DNA of 64,000 nt from Nocardia acididurans. GTDB lineage: Bacteria > Actinomycetota > Actinomycetes > Mycobacteriales > Mycobacteriaceae. The stretch lies in assembly GCF_016741815.1 (NCBI RefSeq), contig NZ_JAERRJ010000006.1:487669-551668 (forward strand). The letters run 5' to 3'. This document shows positions 17,926 to 25,023 of this stretch, piece by piece (within the stretch, counting starts at the first letter, position 1; each line of letters opens with the position of its first letter). The notes beneath the pieces were generated by a model that saw only the letters and a program-made list of their open reading frames with translations, was not told the DNA's origin and made no database searches. The translations under genes and the position numbers were made by a program.

Positions 17926-20922
17926 TCAGAGCAGCCCGGCGCGGCGGGCCCGATCCAGCGCCGCCGCACGCGAATTCACCCCGAACTTGGCGTAGATGGC
18001 GCGCAGATGCGTCTTGACCGTATTCACGGAGACACCCAGCTCCCCGGCGATCTGCTGTGCCGTGTGACCCGACGGAAGATACTCCAGCACAGTCGTTTCC
18101 GTGCCGGTGAGCCGATGCCCCGCCGAATCCCGGCGCGCATCACGGTGATGCCGGATCCGCTCGACGAAATCCTCGTGCCGCCCGAAACTTCCGGCCTGCT
18201 CGTCCAGCAGGCCGATCACTCCGGGCACATCCAGGAACGGCCGCACCAAACGTTCCGGCGCGGCCCGGGTGATCGCGTTCTCCAACGCGCGCCGTGCGCG
18301 CCGCGGTGCGTCGTCCAGTGCGCCCCGCACCGCGTCCAGCAGCTCCACGACCACCCGGTCGTAGGCGCCCTCGGGCAGATCACCCGCCAGTACCGGAGCC
18401 AGCAGGGTGTCCACGGCCGCACCGTGATTCGCGTCCAAGGCCAGTGCCGTCCGCGACAGCGCGATCTCCGGGCCGTCCCCGAGCACCCGCCGCGCCTGCT
18501 CGATCAGCAGCAGCGCGGTACGCGGCTCCCGCACCGCCAGCAGCGCCCACACCACATGCGACAGCAACCGCCGCGCCCCGACCGGCAGCAGGCCACCCTG
18601 TTCGAACATCGCCACCAGCCCCTGCCGCAACGCGTCGGCGGCGGCGTATCTGTCTGCCGCGGTGTGGAATTCGAGCAGCTGCCCCACCACATGCGCGGAC
18701 CACCCACCCGCCGGCCGCACCTGCCCCTCCGCGCTCTCCGACATGACCAGCGTCGCGTCAACCAACTCACCGGACCACGAATCCCCTTGCAGATAAGCGC
18801 CGAACGCCGCCATGGCCGCCGCATGCGCGATATCGGCCCCGGAGCCCGCGCCGATCGACGCCGCGCCGTTCGACGCCGCGTCGACCGACGCCACGCCCGG
18901 TGGTCCCTCCGCGAGCGGCGCATCCGGCACGATCGCGGCGATCGCCGGTGTCTCACTGGTCTGTTCGCGCCCCGGATGAACCACGCCGGTGGAGTTCGGG
19001 GCCGCAGCGTCGCGGGTGGTGTTCGGGATCGCGGTGTCTCCGGTGGAGTTCGGGGCCGCAGCGTCGCGGGTGGTGTTCGGGATCGCGGTGTCTCCGGTGG
19101 AGTTCGGGGCCGCAGCGTCGCGGGTGGTGTTCGGGATCGCGGTGTCTCCGGTGGAGTCCGGGATCGCAGCGTCGCGGGTGGAGTCTGGGATCGCGGCGTC
19201 GGTGGTGGTTCGGAGGTGTCCGCTGTGCGCTGCGCGGACGCCGGACGCTTCGACGGTGTGTATGACGTCGGTGCTGCCCTTGGCGTCGTTTCGCGCTGCG
19301 GCGGCGCGGAGTCGCGTTCCGGTTTCGGTGCCGCGCATCAGCGTTGCGTTGCCGGGTGGCGGGGTCCGGTTCGTCGCGAGGTCCAGTGCCCGGTTGGCGC
19401 GCTCGCGCATGACCGTCACCGCGCCGGCCAGTCCCGCGGCGATGGCGAGCCGGGTGACCGAACGCAGTGCCAGGCGCGGTTGGTTGCTGCTCTCCGCCAG
19501 GATCAGGGCTCGGCGCAGGTGGTGTTCGCCGCCCGCGCGGTCACCGCGCAGCAGCATGGCGGTGGCGAGCTGTACCGCCAGATAGCAGTCGAGATCGAGG
19601 TGGCCCGGCGGGGGCTCCGGCACGCTCGGCAGGTTCGCGATATCACCGGTCAGGATGGCCGCGTCCACTCGCGCGGCCGCGACCAGGGGCGGCAGCCAGG
19701 CCGACTCCACGACGGAATCCGGTGCGGCGCCGGGTGTTTCGAGCATGGACAGGTAGGTCGTGGCGGCGAGGGCGTCGCCGTGGGTGAGGGCGTCGATCGC
19801 GCGCAGCAGCCAGAGGAAGGGGTCGCCGGACAGGTCCGGGCGCATGCTGTCGATCTGCGCGAACAGAGTGGCCCCATCGCCGTCGAGGACGATCGCCAGG
19901 GCGCGGCGGCGCAGGAATTCGACCAGACGATCGTGCGCCGCATCGTCGAGCAGATGCGGCAGGGCCGCGAGCGGCAGGCCCGCGTCGTCGTACCAGGTGG
20001 CCGTGCGCAGGTTCAGGTCGTCGGCCAATTCCACACTCGCGTGCCGGATCTCGGCGTGGAAGTGCGAGCGCAGCAGCGGGTGGTAGGTGAGCCAGAGTTC
20101 GCCGTCGCGGCGGGTGTAGGTGATCGGATAGTTGACCCGCTCCAGCTCCCACAGCTGGTGCCGGGCCGACGGGCCCGCCAGCGCCTCCGCCAGTCGCGGC
20201 GTGAACGCGGCGGGAACGCTGGTGTACATGAGGAATTGGCGCAGCGCCGGAGACAGGCTGTCGACCAGCTCGCCGGTCAGGAAGTCCGAGACCGCGCGGG
20301 TGGGGCGGGCCAGCATGGCCAGCGCCGCGTGATGGTCGTCAGGGCGGGTGGCCAGGTAGCGGGCGGTGATGCGGACCAGCGCGGCCCAGCCGTCGGTCAG
20401 GCGCATGACCTCGGCCAGTGCGGGGTCGTCCGGCCGGCAGTCGTGCTGGGCGCACAGCGCGCCCGCCTCCGCTTCGGTCAGCGCCAGCTCGCGGGCGCCG
20501 AATCGGGTGACGCGGCCGCTCAATTCCAGTGTGTGCCAGCGCAGCGGTGGATCGTAGCGGGCGCAGAGCACGACCGTCACCGTGGCGGGGAGGTGCCGGA
20601 GGAAGTCCTCCAGTCCGGCCAGGGTGTGCGGATCGGTGAGCCGATGCGCGTCGTCGAGGACCAGCAGCAGCGGCTGCCCCGGGCCCCGCCCGCCCGCATC
20701 CGCGGCGGCGGACCAGAGCCCGGCCGGATCGAATGGTCCGGTGATATCGAGCCATTCGGTGCGCAGGCCCGGCCGTCGGCGAATCCAATCGCGGACCGCC
20801 ACGGTTTTCCCGGTGCCCGCGGCGGCGCACAGCAGCAGTACTCGCCCGCCGGTCCTGATCGCGGCATCGAAACTGTCGTACAGCGCGGGCCGCGCTATCG
20901 ACGGGAACGTCAATTCCGGCAT
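17926..20922 (-). CDS. Large LuxR-type ATPase regulator (LAL/MalT family) with internal repeat
   Basis: ATP-dependent transcription activator, 998 residues. The N-terminal ATPase has Walker A AAAGTGKT near residue 35 and a Walker B-like LLLVLDD near residue 90. A long helical middle follows. The C-terminal LuxR helix-turn-helix occupies the last 65 residues (LTGTETTVLEYLPSGHTAQQ, then VSVNTVKTHLRAIY). An AAGGAG precedes the ATG. Residues of about 573-645 are made of imperfect 18-residue repeats of type DTAIPNTTRDAAAPNSTG, encoded by 54-bp DNA repeats, forming a Pro/Thr/Ala linker unusual for this family. The signal and targets are unknown; the adjoining GH15 gene is a possible target, since MalT itself controls sugar use. 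Confidence 0.9.
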   Translation of the reverse strand: MPELTFPSIARPALYDSFDAAIRTGGRVLLLCAAAGTGKTVAVRDWIRRRPGLRTEWLDITGPFDPAGLWSAAADAGGRGPGQPLLLVLDDAHRLTDPHTLAGLEDFLRHLPATVTVVLCARYDPPLRWHTLELSGRVTRFGARELALTEAEAGALCAQHDCRPDDPALAEVMRLTDGWAALVRITARYLATRPDDHHAALAMLARPTRAVSDFLTGELVDSLSPALRQFLMYTSVPAAFTPRLAEALAGPSARHQLWELERVNYPITYTRRDGELWLTYHPLLRSHFHAEIRHASVELADDLNLRTATWYDDAGLPLAALPHLLDDAAHDRLVEFLRRRALAIVLDGDGATLFAQIDSMRPDLSGDPFLWLLRAIDALTHGDALAATTYLSMLETPGAAPDSVVESAWLPPLVAAARVDAAILTGDIANLPSVPEPPPGHLDLDCYLAVQLATAMLLRGDRAGGEHHLRRALILAESSNQPRLALRSVTRLAIAAGLAGAVTVMRERANRALDLATNRTPPPGNATLMRGTETGTRLRAAAARNDAKGSTDVIHTVEASGVRAAHSGHLRTTTDAAIPDSTRDAAIPDSTGDTAIPNTTRDAAAPNSTGDTAIPNTTRDAAAPNSTGDTAIPNTTRDAAAPNSTGVVHPGREQTSETPAIAAIVPDAPLAEGPPGVASVDAASNGAASIGAGSGADIAHAAAMAAFGAYLQGDSWSGELVDATLVMSESAEGQVRPAGGWSAHVVGQLLEFHTAADRYAAADALRQGLVAMFEQGGLLPVGARRLLSHVVWALLAVREPRTALLLIEQARRVLGDGPEIALSRTALALDANHGAAVDTLLAPVLAGDLPEGAYDRVVVELLDAVRGALDDAPRRARRALENAITRAAPERLVRPFLDVPGVIGLLDEQAGSFGRHEDFVERIRHHRDARRDSAGHRLTGTETTVLEYLPSGHTAQQIAGELGVSVNTVKTHLRAIYAKFGVNSRAAALDRARRAGLL
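18989..19204. repeat. 54-bp tandem repeat inside the LAL regulator gene, four copies
   Basis: Copies at 18989-19042, 19043-19096 and 19097-19150 are identical as read. The fourth (19151-19204) is diverged. The unit begins GTGGAGTTCGGGGCCGCAGC. Being a multiple of three it keeps the frame, so copy number can change without breaking the gene. Confidence 0.92.
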
Positions 20923-21023
20923 ACCAGGATCTCCTTGTCATCCGCGATGGGTGAGGCGGGAATCCGCGAGACCGTGGACATTCATCAGCGGAACCCGTCT
21001 CCACTCGACAGATAGGGGTTGTC

Positions 21024-21419
21024 ATGACCGAACATCCCGTGCGCCAGGGCATTGCGGCCGGCACATCCATCGGGGCGTCGATCCTGTTGCTGACCGTGGG
21101 CACGCTGTCGGTTCTCGCGGGAATCGCCGCGGTCGCCGAGGACACGATGTATGTGGCCGGATTCGAATACATCTATGAACTCGACATCACAACCTGGGGA
21201 TGGACGCATATCGTGCTCGGCGTGGTATTGGCGATCTCCGGTCTGGGCCTGCTGACCGGCAAAACCTGGGGCCGGGTCGCCGCGATGATCGTCGCCGCGG
21301 TGTCGATCATCGCGAATTTCCTGTGGCTGCCCTATTACCCGTGGTGGTCGGTGCTCATCATCGCGCTGGACGCGGTCGTGATCTGGGCCGTCGCCACCTG
21401 GAAGGGCTACGCGGCATGA
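21024..21419 (+). CDS. Small four-helix membrane protein, DUF7144 type
   Basis: A 131-residue protein with four hydrophobic segments (near residues 15-38, 58-76, 82-103 and 106-126) and the conserved-looking WGWTHIVLGVVLAISG and LPYYPWWSVLIIALDAVVIW. This matches the DUF7144 family of actinobacterial membrane proteins. The ATG at 21024 follows TAGGGG. It is divergent from the LAL regulator (101 bp between starts). No function is known for the family. Confidence 0.8.
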   Translation: MTEHPVRQGIAAGTSIGASILLLTVGTLSVLAGIAAVAEDTMYVAGFEYIYELDITTWGWTHIVLGVVLAISGLGLLTGKTWGRVAAMIVAAVSIIANFLWLPYYPWWSVLIIALDAVVIWAVATWKGYAA

Positions 21420-21678
21420 GTGGCCGCGCCGGTGAATCGTTTCCGCGCATTCGAAACCTCCGAGTAGCCGAATGTCCCAGCAGCAGCCTCCGGCACCGCG
21501 CTTCCTGACGACTTTCTCCGCAGTTCCGAAAAGATGACAGGACAACAAAATTCGGGTCGGAATGTGACACGCAATGCGCATATTCAACTGAACACCCGCC
21601 CGGCTGGCTAATCTGCAGCAAGCTGGGGTGGGGTCCCCGGACGTACTTCGAAAACATATAGGCGGACCGGGTGCTGTG

Positions 21679-22467
21679 ATGAACGAACGGCAGATACGAG
21701 TACTGGGGCCGCTACGGGTCGTGATCGACGGGAACCGGACACCGATCCGGGGTCGAATCCAGCGCGCCCTGCTGGGCCGGATGGTGGTCGCGCACGGCCG
21801 GGCGGTCTCCACCGACCGCCTGGTCGACGACATCTGGGCGGGCGACCCGCCGCCCAGCGCCGCCTCCGTCGTCCAGGTCCAAATCCACAATCTGCGAAGG
21901 GTTTTCGAACCCCACCGGCCGCGCCGCGCACCCGCCGCGGTGGTGGTCTCCGAATCCGGGGGCTACGCGCTGCGCGTGGCCGCCGACCAGGTCGACTCCT
22001 GGCGCTTCGAAGCCATGGTGCGCGCCTACCAGGACCGCGTCCGCGAACACGGCGAACCCGATCCGGCGGAGGGCTGCCGCCTGCTCGACGCCGTGCTGGC
22101 CTGCTGGCACGGCCCCGCCTTCGAATCCTTCGAGGGCGCGGGCTGGGCGGTCGCCGAGGCCGCCCGGCTCACCGATCTGTGGCTGCTCACCGCCGAGCTG
22201 CGCGCCCGCGCCGCGCTCGAACTCGACCGTGCGCCCGAGGTGATCACCGGCCTGCGGCCGCTGCTGGAACAGCATCCCGAACGCGAGGAGACCGCGCGGC
22301 TGCTGGCCACCGCGCAGTACCGGCTCGGGCAGCAGGCCGAGGCCCTGGCGACCCTGCGGCGTGCCGGTGAATACCTGGTCCGGGAGATGGGCGTGGACCC
22401 CGGGTGGCGGTTGCAGCGGCTGGAGACCGCGATTCTCAACCAGTCGCAGGACCTGGAAGGTCGGTGA
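21679..22467 (+). CDS. Small SARP-type regulator (OmpR-like DNA-binding plus BTAD domain)
   Basis: A 262-residue regulator of the Streptomyces antibiotic regulatory protein type. Residues 5-95 form the OmpR-like winged helix (IRVLGPLRVVIDGN, RALLGRMVVAHGRAVSTDRL, ASVVQVQIHNLRRVFE) and the remainder is the BTAD domain. The ATG at 21679 is preferred, with a GTG one codon earlier. Such proteins activate secondary metabolite clusters through direct repeats near -35 boxes. No biosynthetic cluster is adjacent, so its target is unknown. Confidence 0.88.
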   Translation: MNERQIRVLGPLRVVIDGNRTPIRGRIQRALLGRMVVAHGRAVSTDRLVDDIWAGDPPPSAASVVQVQIHNLRRVFEPHRPRRAPAAVVVSESGGYALRVAADQVDSWRFEAMVRAYQDRVREHGEPDPAEGCRLLDAVLACWHGPAFESFEGAGWAVAEAARLTDLWLLTAELRARAALELDRAPEVITGLRPLLEQHPEREETARLLATAQYRLGQQAEALATLRRAGEYLVREMGVDPGWRLQRLETAILNQSQDLEGR

Positions 22468-22484
22468 AATCTGCCATAGCGCAA

Positions 22485-22506
22485 GGCAATTGCTGATCGT
22501 TAGCGA
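22485..22506. promoter_or_regulatory. Element shared with the upstream region of the second MmyB regulator
   Basis: GGCAATTGCT (22485-22494), four bases, GTTAGCGA (22499-22506). The same two blocks in the same order occur at 12097-12119. Both sit 210-240 bp before an MmyB-type gene. The remaining gap to 22744 shows no gene. Confidence 0.4.
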
Positions 22507-22743
22507 AATCCCGAGCATAAGTCATCGTGGGAAGTGATAGCCACTGGATGTCATTCGCGTGCCCGCACTTTCGCGTGACTTTCGGTCGAAAGCGGTGCGG
22601 CCGAGTCGTATTCGGCCGGTGTTGCTGGTCACAGTGGCGTGCCCGGCTCGGAAGGCCCTTGGGACGCTGCTGAAACACGTTGTGTGGCAATACGGTTCGC
22701 GGGTCGCTATATCTATGTACAACCACAGACAGTGAGGAACGCC

Positions 22744-23550
22744 ATGGCCTTGAATACGGAATGCGCCCGAAGACCGGTCTGCCTGCAACCTCCGACATTG
22801 GGCAAACTTCTGCGGCGATTGCGCGACGAACGCCAGGTTTCCCGCGAGAAGCTCGCTTTCAACGCGGGAGTCAGCAGTAGTTACATCACACATCTGGAGA
22901 ACGGAAACCGCGACCGCCCCACCCGCGAGGTGCTGCACGCCCTCGTCCGATATCTCGACCGGGTCGGCCCGCTGTCGCAGGTGGAACGCCGGCATCTGCT
23001 CGACCTCGCCGGACTGGGCGCGGGCGAATATCCAGCGGTCGACCAGCTACGCGCCTGGATCACCCCCGATATGCACCACGCGCTCACATTGCACGAACCC
23101 AACCTGGCCGCCTATTTCGACACCCGATGGAATCTGCTGGCCAGCAATGAGAGCTTCGCGAACGCATTTCCCGGGCTCACCGAACAGGGCAATATGCTGC
23201 ATTGGCTGCTCGGCAACGATATCGCCCGGCAGACCGTGGTCGAATGGGAGCAGGAGGTGCGGCTGCTCGTGCACTGGCTGCGCGGCCTGCTCGCCGGCTC
23301 CGGCGACGCCACCTCCTCGGTCGCGTTCCTCGCCGAACTCGCCCAGTACGAACACTTCTGCCGCATGTGGGACGAGGAGGCCGTGGCCTACGGGCGGGAT
23401 CGGCCGCTACTGCATCTGCGTGATCCCGGGACCCGCCTGCGGCGCGCGATCGTGGTGCAGATGTTCCGGGTCGACTCGGTCGCCCATGCCGACCGGATAC
23501 AGATATTCCTCGGCATTCCCACCGAACGGCTGAGCCTGACGGCCGGGTGA
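22744..23550 (+). CDS. XRE-family regulator with MmyB-like ligand-binding domain (copy 3)
   Basis: Third paralogue, 268 residues from the ATG at 22744 with GAGGA seven bases upstream. The helix-turn-helix is RLRDERQVSREKLAFNAGVS with SYITHLENGNRD, followed by the MmyB-like domain (LHEPNLAAYFDTRWNLLASN, GNMLHWLLGND). It ends seven bases from a convergent pair of genes for an alkyltransferase-like protein and an alpha/beta-hydrolase. The start was chosen over an upstream in-frame ATG because alignment with the other two copies begins here. Confidence 0.88.
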   Translation: MALNTECARRPVCLQPPTLGKLLRRLRDERQVSREKLAFNAGVSSSYITHLENGNRDRPTREVLHALVRYLDRVGPLSQVERRHLLDLAGLGAGEYPAVDQLRAWITPDMHHALTLHEPNLAAYFDTRWNLLASNESFANAFPGLTEQGNMLHWLLGNDIARQTVVEWEQEVRLLVHWLRGLLAGSGDATSSVAFLAELAQYEHFCRMWDEEAVAYGRDRPLLHLRDPGTRLRRAIVVQMFRVDSVAHADRIQIFLGIPTERLSLTAG

Positions 23551-23557
23551 GTGCCGA

Positions 23558-23863
23558 TCAGTCACCCGTAGCGAACACGAAACGCGCCCGCCGCAGATCC
23601 ACCCGGTCGCCCGCCAGCGGACAGCCCTCCTCCGCGAGCAACCGCAACTGCCGGTGCGCCAGATGCGCCGCCGGAGTGCCATCGGCGCGCAATACCCGAT
23701 GCCACGGCAGATCCGCGGAATCGGTGCGCATGATCCAGCCGACCGTGCGCGGTGTGGACAGACCCGCCGCGGCCGCGATATCGCCGTAGGTGGCGACGCG
23801 GCCGGGCGGGATGGCGGCCACCAGTTCACGCACCCGCTCGATATCGGCGTCGGTTGTCGGCAT
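23558..23863 (-). CDS. Alkyltransferase-like DNA repair protein (ATL)
   Basis: A 101-residue homologue of the O6-alkylguanine-DNA methyltransferase C-terminal domain, in which the active-site P-C-H-R is P-W-H-R (LPWHRVLRADG). Such ATL proteins bind O6-alkylguanine and flip the base but cannot remove the alkyl group; they hand the lesion to nucleotide excision repair. The helix-turn-helix and Arg finger region GRVATYGDIAAAAGLSTPRTVGWIM is intact. It starts four bases after the upstream hydrolase gene and is co-transcribed with it. Confidence 0.9.
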   Translation of the reverse strand: MPTTDADIERVRELVAAIPPGRVATYGDIAAAAGLSTPRTVGWIMRTDSADLPWHRVLRADGTPAAHLAHRQLRLLAEEGCPLAGDRVDLRRARFVFATGD

Positions 23864-23867
23864 GCGG

Positions 23868-24656
23868 CTATCCCAGCACGGATCGCACGAGCGCGGCGGA
23901 CTGTTCGGGACGCGCCTGCACGACCATGTGGTCACAGTCGAATTCGTGCACGGTCAGGTTCTCGCCGAGCCGCGCGGCGAGTGCGGCCCGGAACGCCGGC
24001 GTCACGAACGGCGGCTGCACCTTCATGGCCTGCACCACCACCGTGCGCAGATGTGCGGGCGGCAGCACGAACTCGCGCGCCAGCTGACCCCAGTACGAGA
24101 TGATCGCGGGCATGGCCAGCCGCCACGCCACCCGGCCCTGCGGCGTCGGCACCAGATGCTCGGCCAGTTCGGCCTCGAGCACCTCCGGATCCACCTCCGC
24201 CCAGGCGGTTTCGAGCTTGTCGAACCGCGCGGCGTCGACACTCTCGTAATCCGGATGCTCCAGAACGGAATTCGCGATCCGCAACATCAGCTCCGGATCC
24301 AGCCCGATCGCCGGATCCAGCAGCACCAGCCCCCGCACCAGCTCCGGAACCGCGCGCGCCAGATGCACCGCGACGGCCCCGCCGAACGAATGCCCGACCA
24401 CCACCACGGGTCCGTGCCCCTCCGCCCGCAGCAGTTCCCCCAGGTCGCTCACAATCGATTCGAAATCCCACGGCGGCACACCGGGCGACCTCCCATGCCC
24501 CCGCAGATCCGGCGCAATAATCCGCACATCGGGCAGATACCGCTCGGCCAGCACCTGCCACCGCTGCCCGTGCCCCGTCAACCCATGCAGAGCCAGCACC
24601 ACCGGACCGTTCTCAGGACCGAACCGATGAACATGAAGATCACACACGAGCGCCAT
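23868..24656 (-). CDS. Alpha/beta-hydrolase
   Basis: A 262-residue alpha/beta-fold hydrolase from the ATG at 24656 (MALVCDLHVHRFGPENGPVV). The oxyanion region is LHGLTGHGQRW, the nucleophile elbow is GHSFGG near residue 88, and a C-terminal DHMV carries the catalytic His. It is the first gene of a two-gene operon with the ATL gene. The link between hydrolase and repair protein may be chance. Substrate unknown. Confidence 0.86.
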   Translation of the reverse strand: MALVCDLHVHRFGPENGPVVLALHGLTGHGQRWQVLAERYLPDVRIIAPDLRGHGRSPGVPPWDFESIVSDLGELLRAEGHGPVVVVGHSFGGAVAVHLARAVPELVRGLVLLDPAIGLDPELMLRIANSVLEHPDYESVDAARFDKLETAWAEVDPEVLEAELAEHLVPTPQGRVAWRLAMPAIISYWGQLAREFVLPPAHLRTVVVQAMKVQPPFVTPAFRAALAARLGENLTVHEFDCDHMVVQARPEQSAALVRSVLG

Positions 24657-24752
24657 TCTGCTGCCTCGCCCCGACACCCCCGCGCCCAGCACTGTGAAAG
24701 TCCCCACGCTCACAGTGTGGGAACGGTCAGGCGTGCACCACACTCACTGCGA

Positions 24753-24960
24753 GGTTCGGGGGCGCAGCCCCTGAGTGCTTCGGGTGGCGTCCGTCCCGCT
24801 CACCGCCGGGGTTTGGGGGCGCAGTCCGTGAGTGCTTCGCGCAGCGTGCGCCGCGCTCACGGCGGGGGTTCGGGGGCGCAGCCCGTGAGAGTTTCGCGCA
24901 GCGTGCGCCGCGCTCACGGCGGGGGTTCGGGGGCGCAGCCCCTGAGAGTTTCGAGAGTTG
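24753..24960. repeat. 57-bp tandem repeat between divergent hydrolase and adnA genes
   Basis: Three full units (24753-24809, 24810-24866, 24867-24923) and a partial fourth (from 24924). The unit starts GGTTCGGGGGCGCAGCCC and includes GCGCAGCGTGCGCCGCGCTC. Copies two and three are nearly identical. There are no spacers, so this is not a CRISPR array. It fills most of the 367-bp gap, and nothing in the gap looks like a real gene. Confidence 0.9.
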
Positions 24961-25023
24961 TACTCCCCGCCAACTCGGGGCAAACGAAAACTGTCGGGGC
25001 GGTCTGTTGAAATAGCCGGCGTG

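Noticed and set aside
18989..19204. Possible CRISPR array within the LAL gene
   Set aside because: In-frame contiguous 54-bp repeats without spacers inside a coding region.
17881..21015. 1044-codon plus-strand open frame opposite the LAL regulator
   Set aside because: Arg/Gly/Gln-rich translation without domains; the minus-strand frame has a clear Walker A and LuxR helix-turn-helix.
21679..22467. A secondary metabolite cluster controlled by the SARP
   Set aside because: No polyketide, peptide synthetase or other biosynthetic core genes occur within the window around it.
24753..24960. Possible CRISPR array
   Set aside because: Units are contiguous with no unique spacers and no cas genes are nearby.
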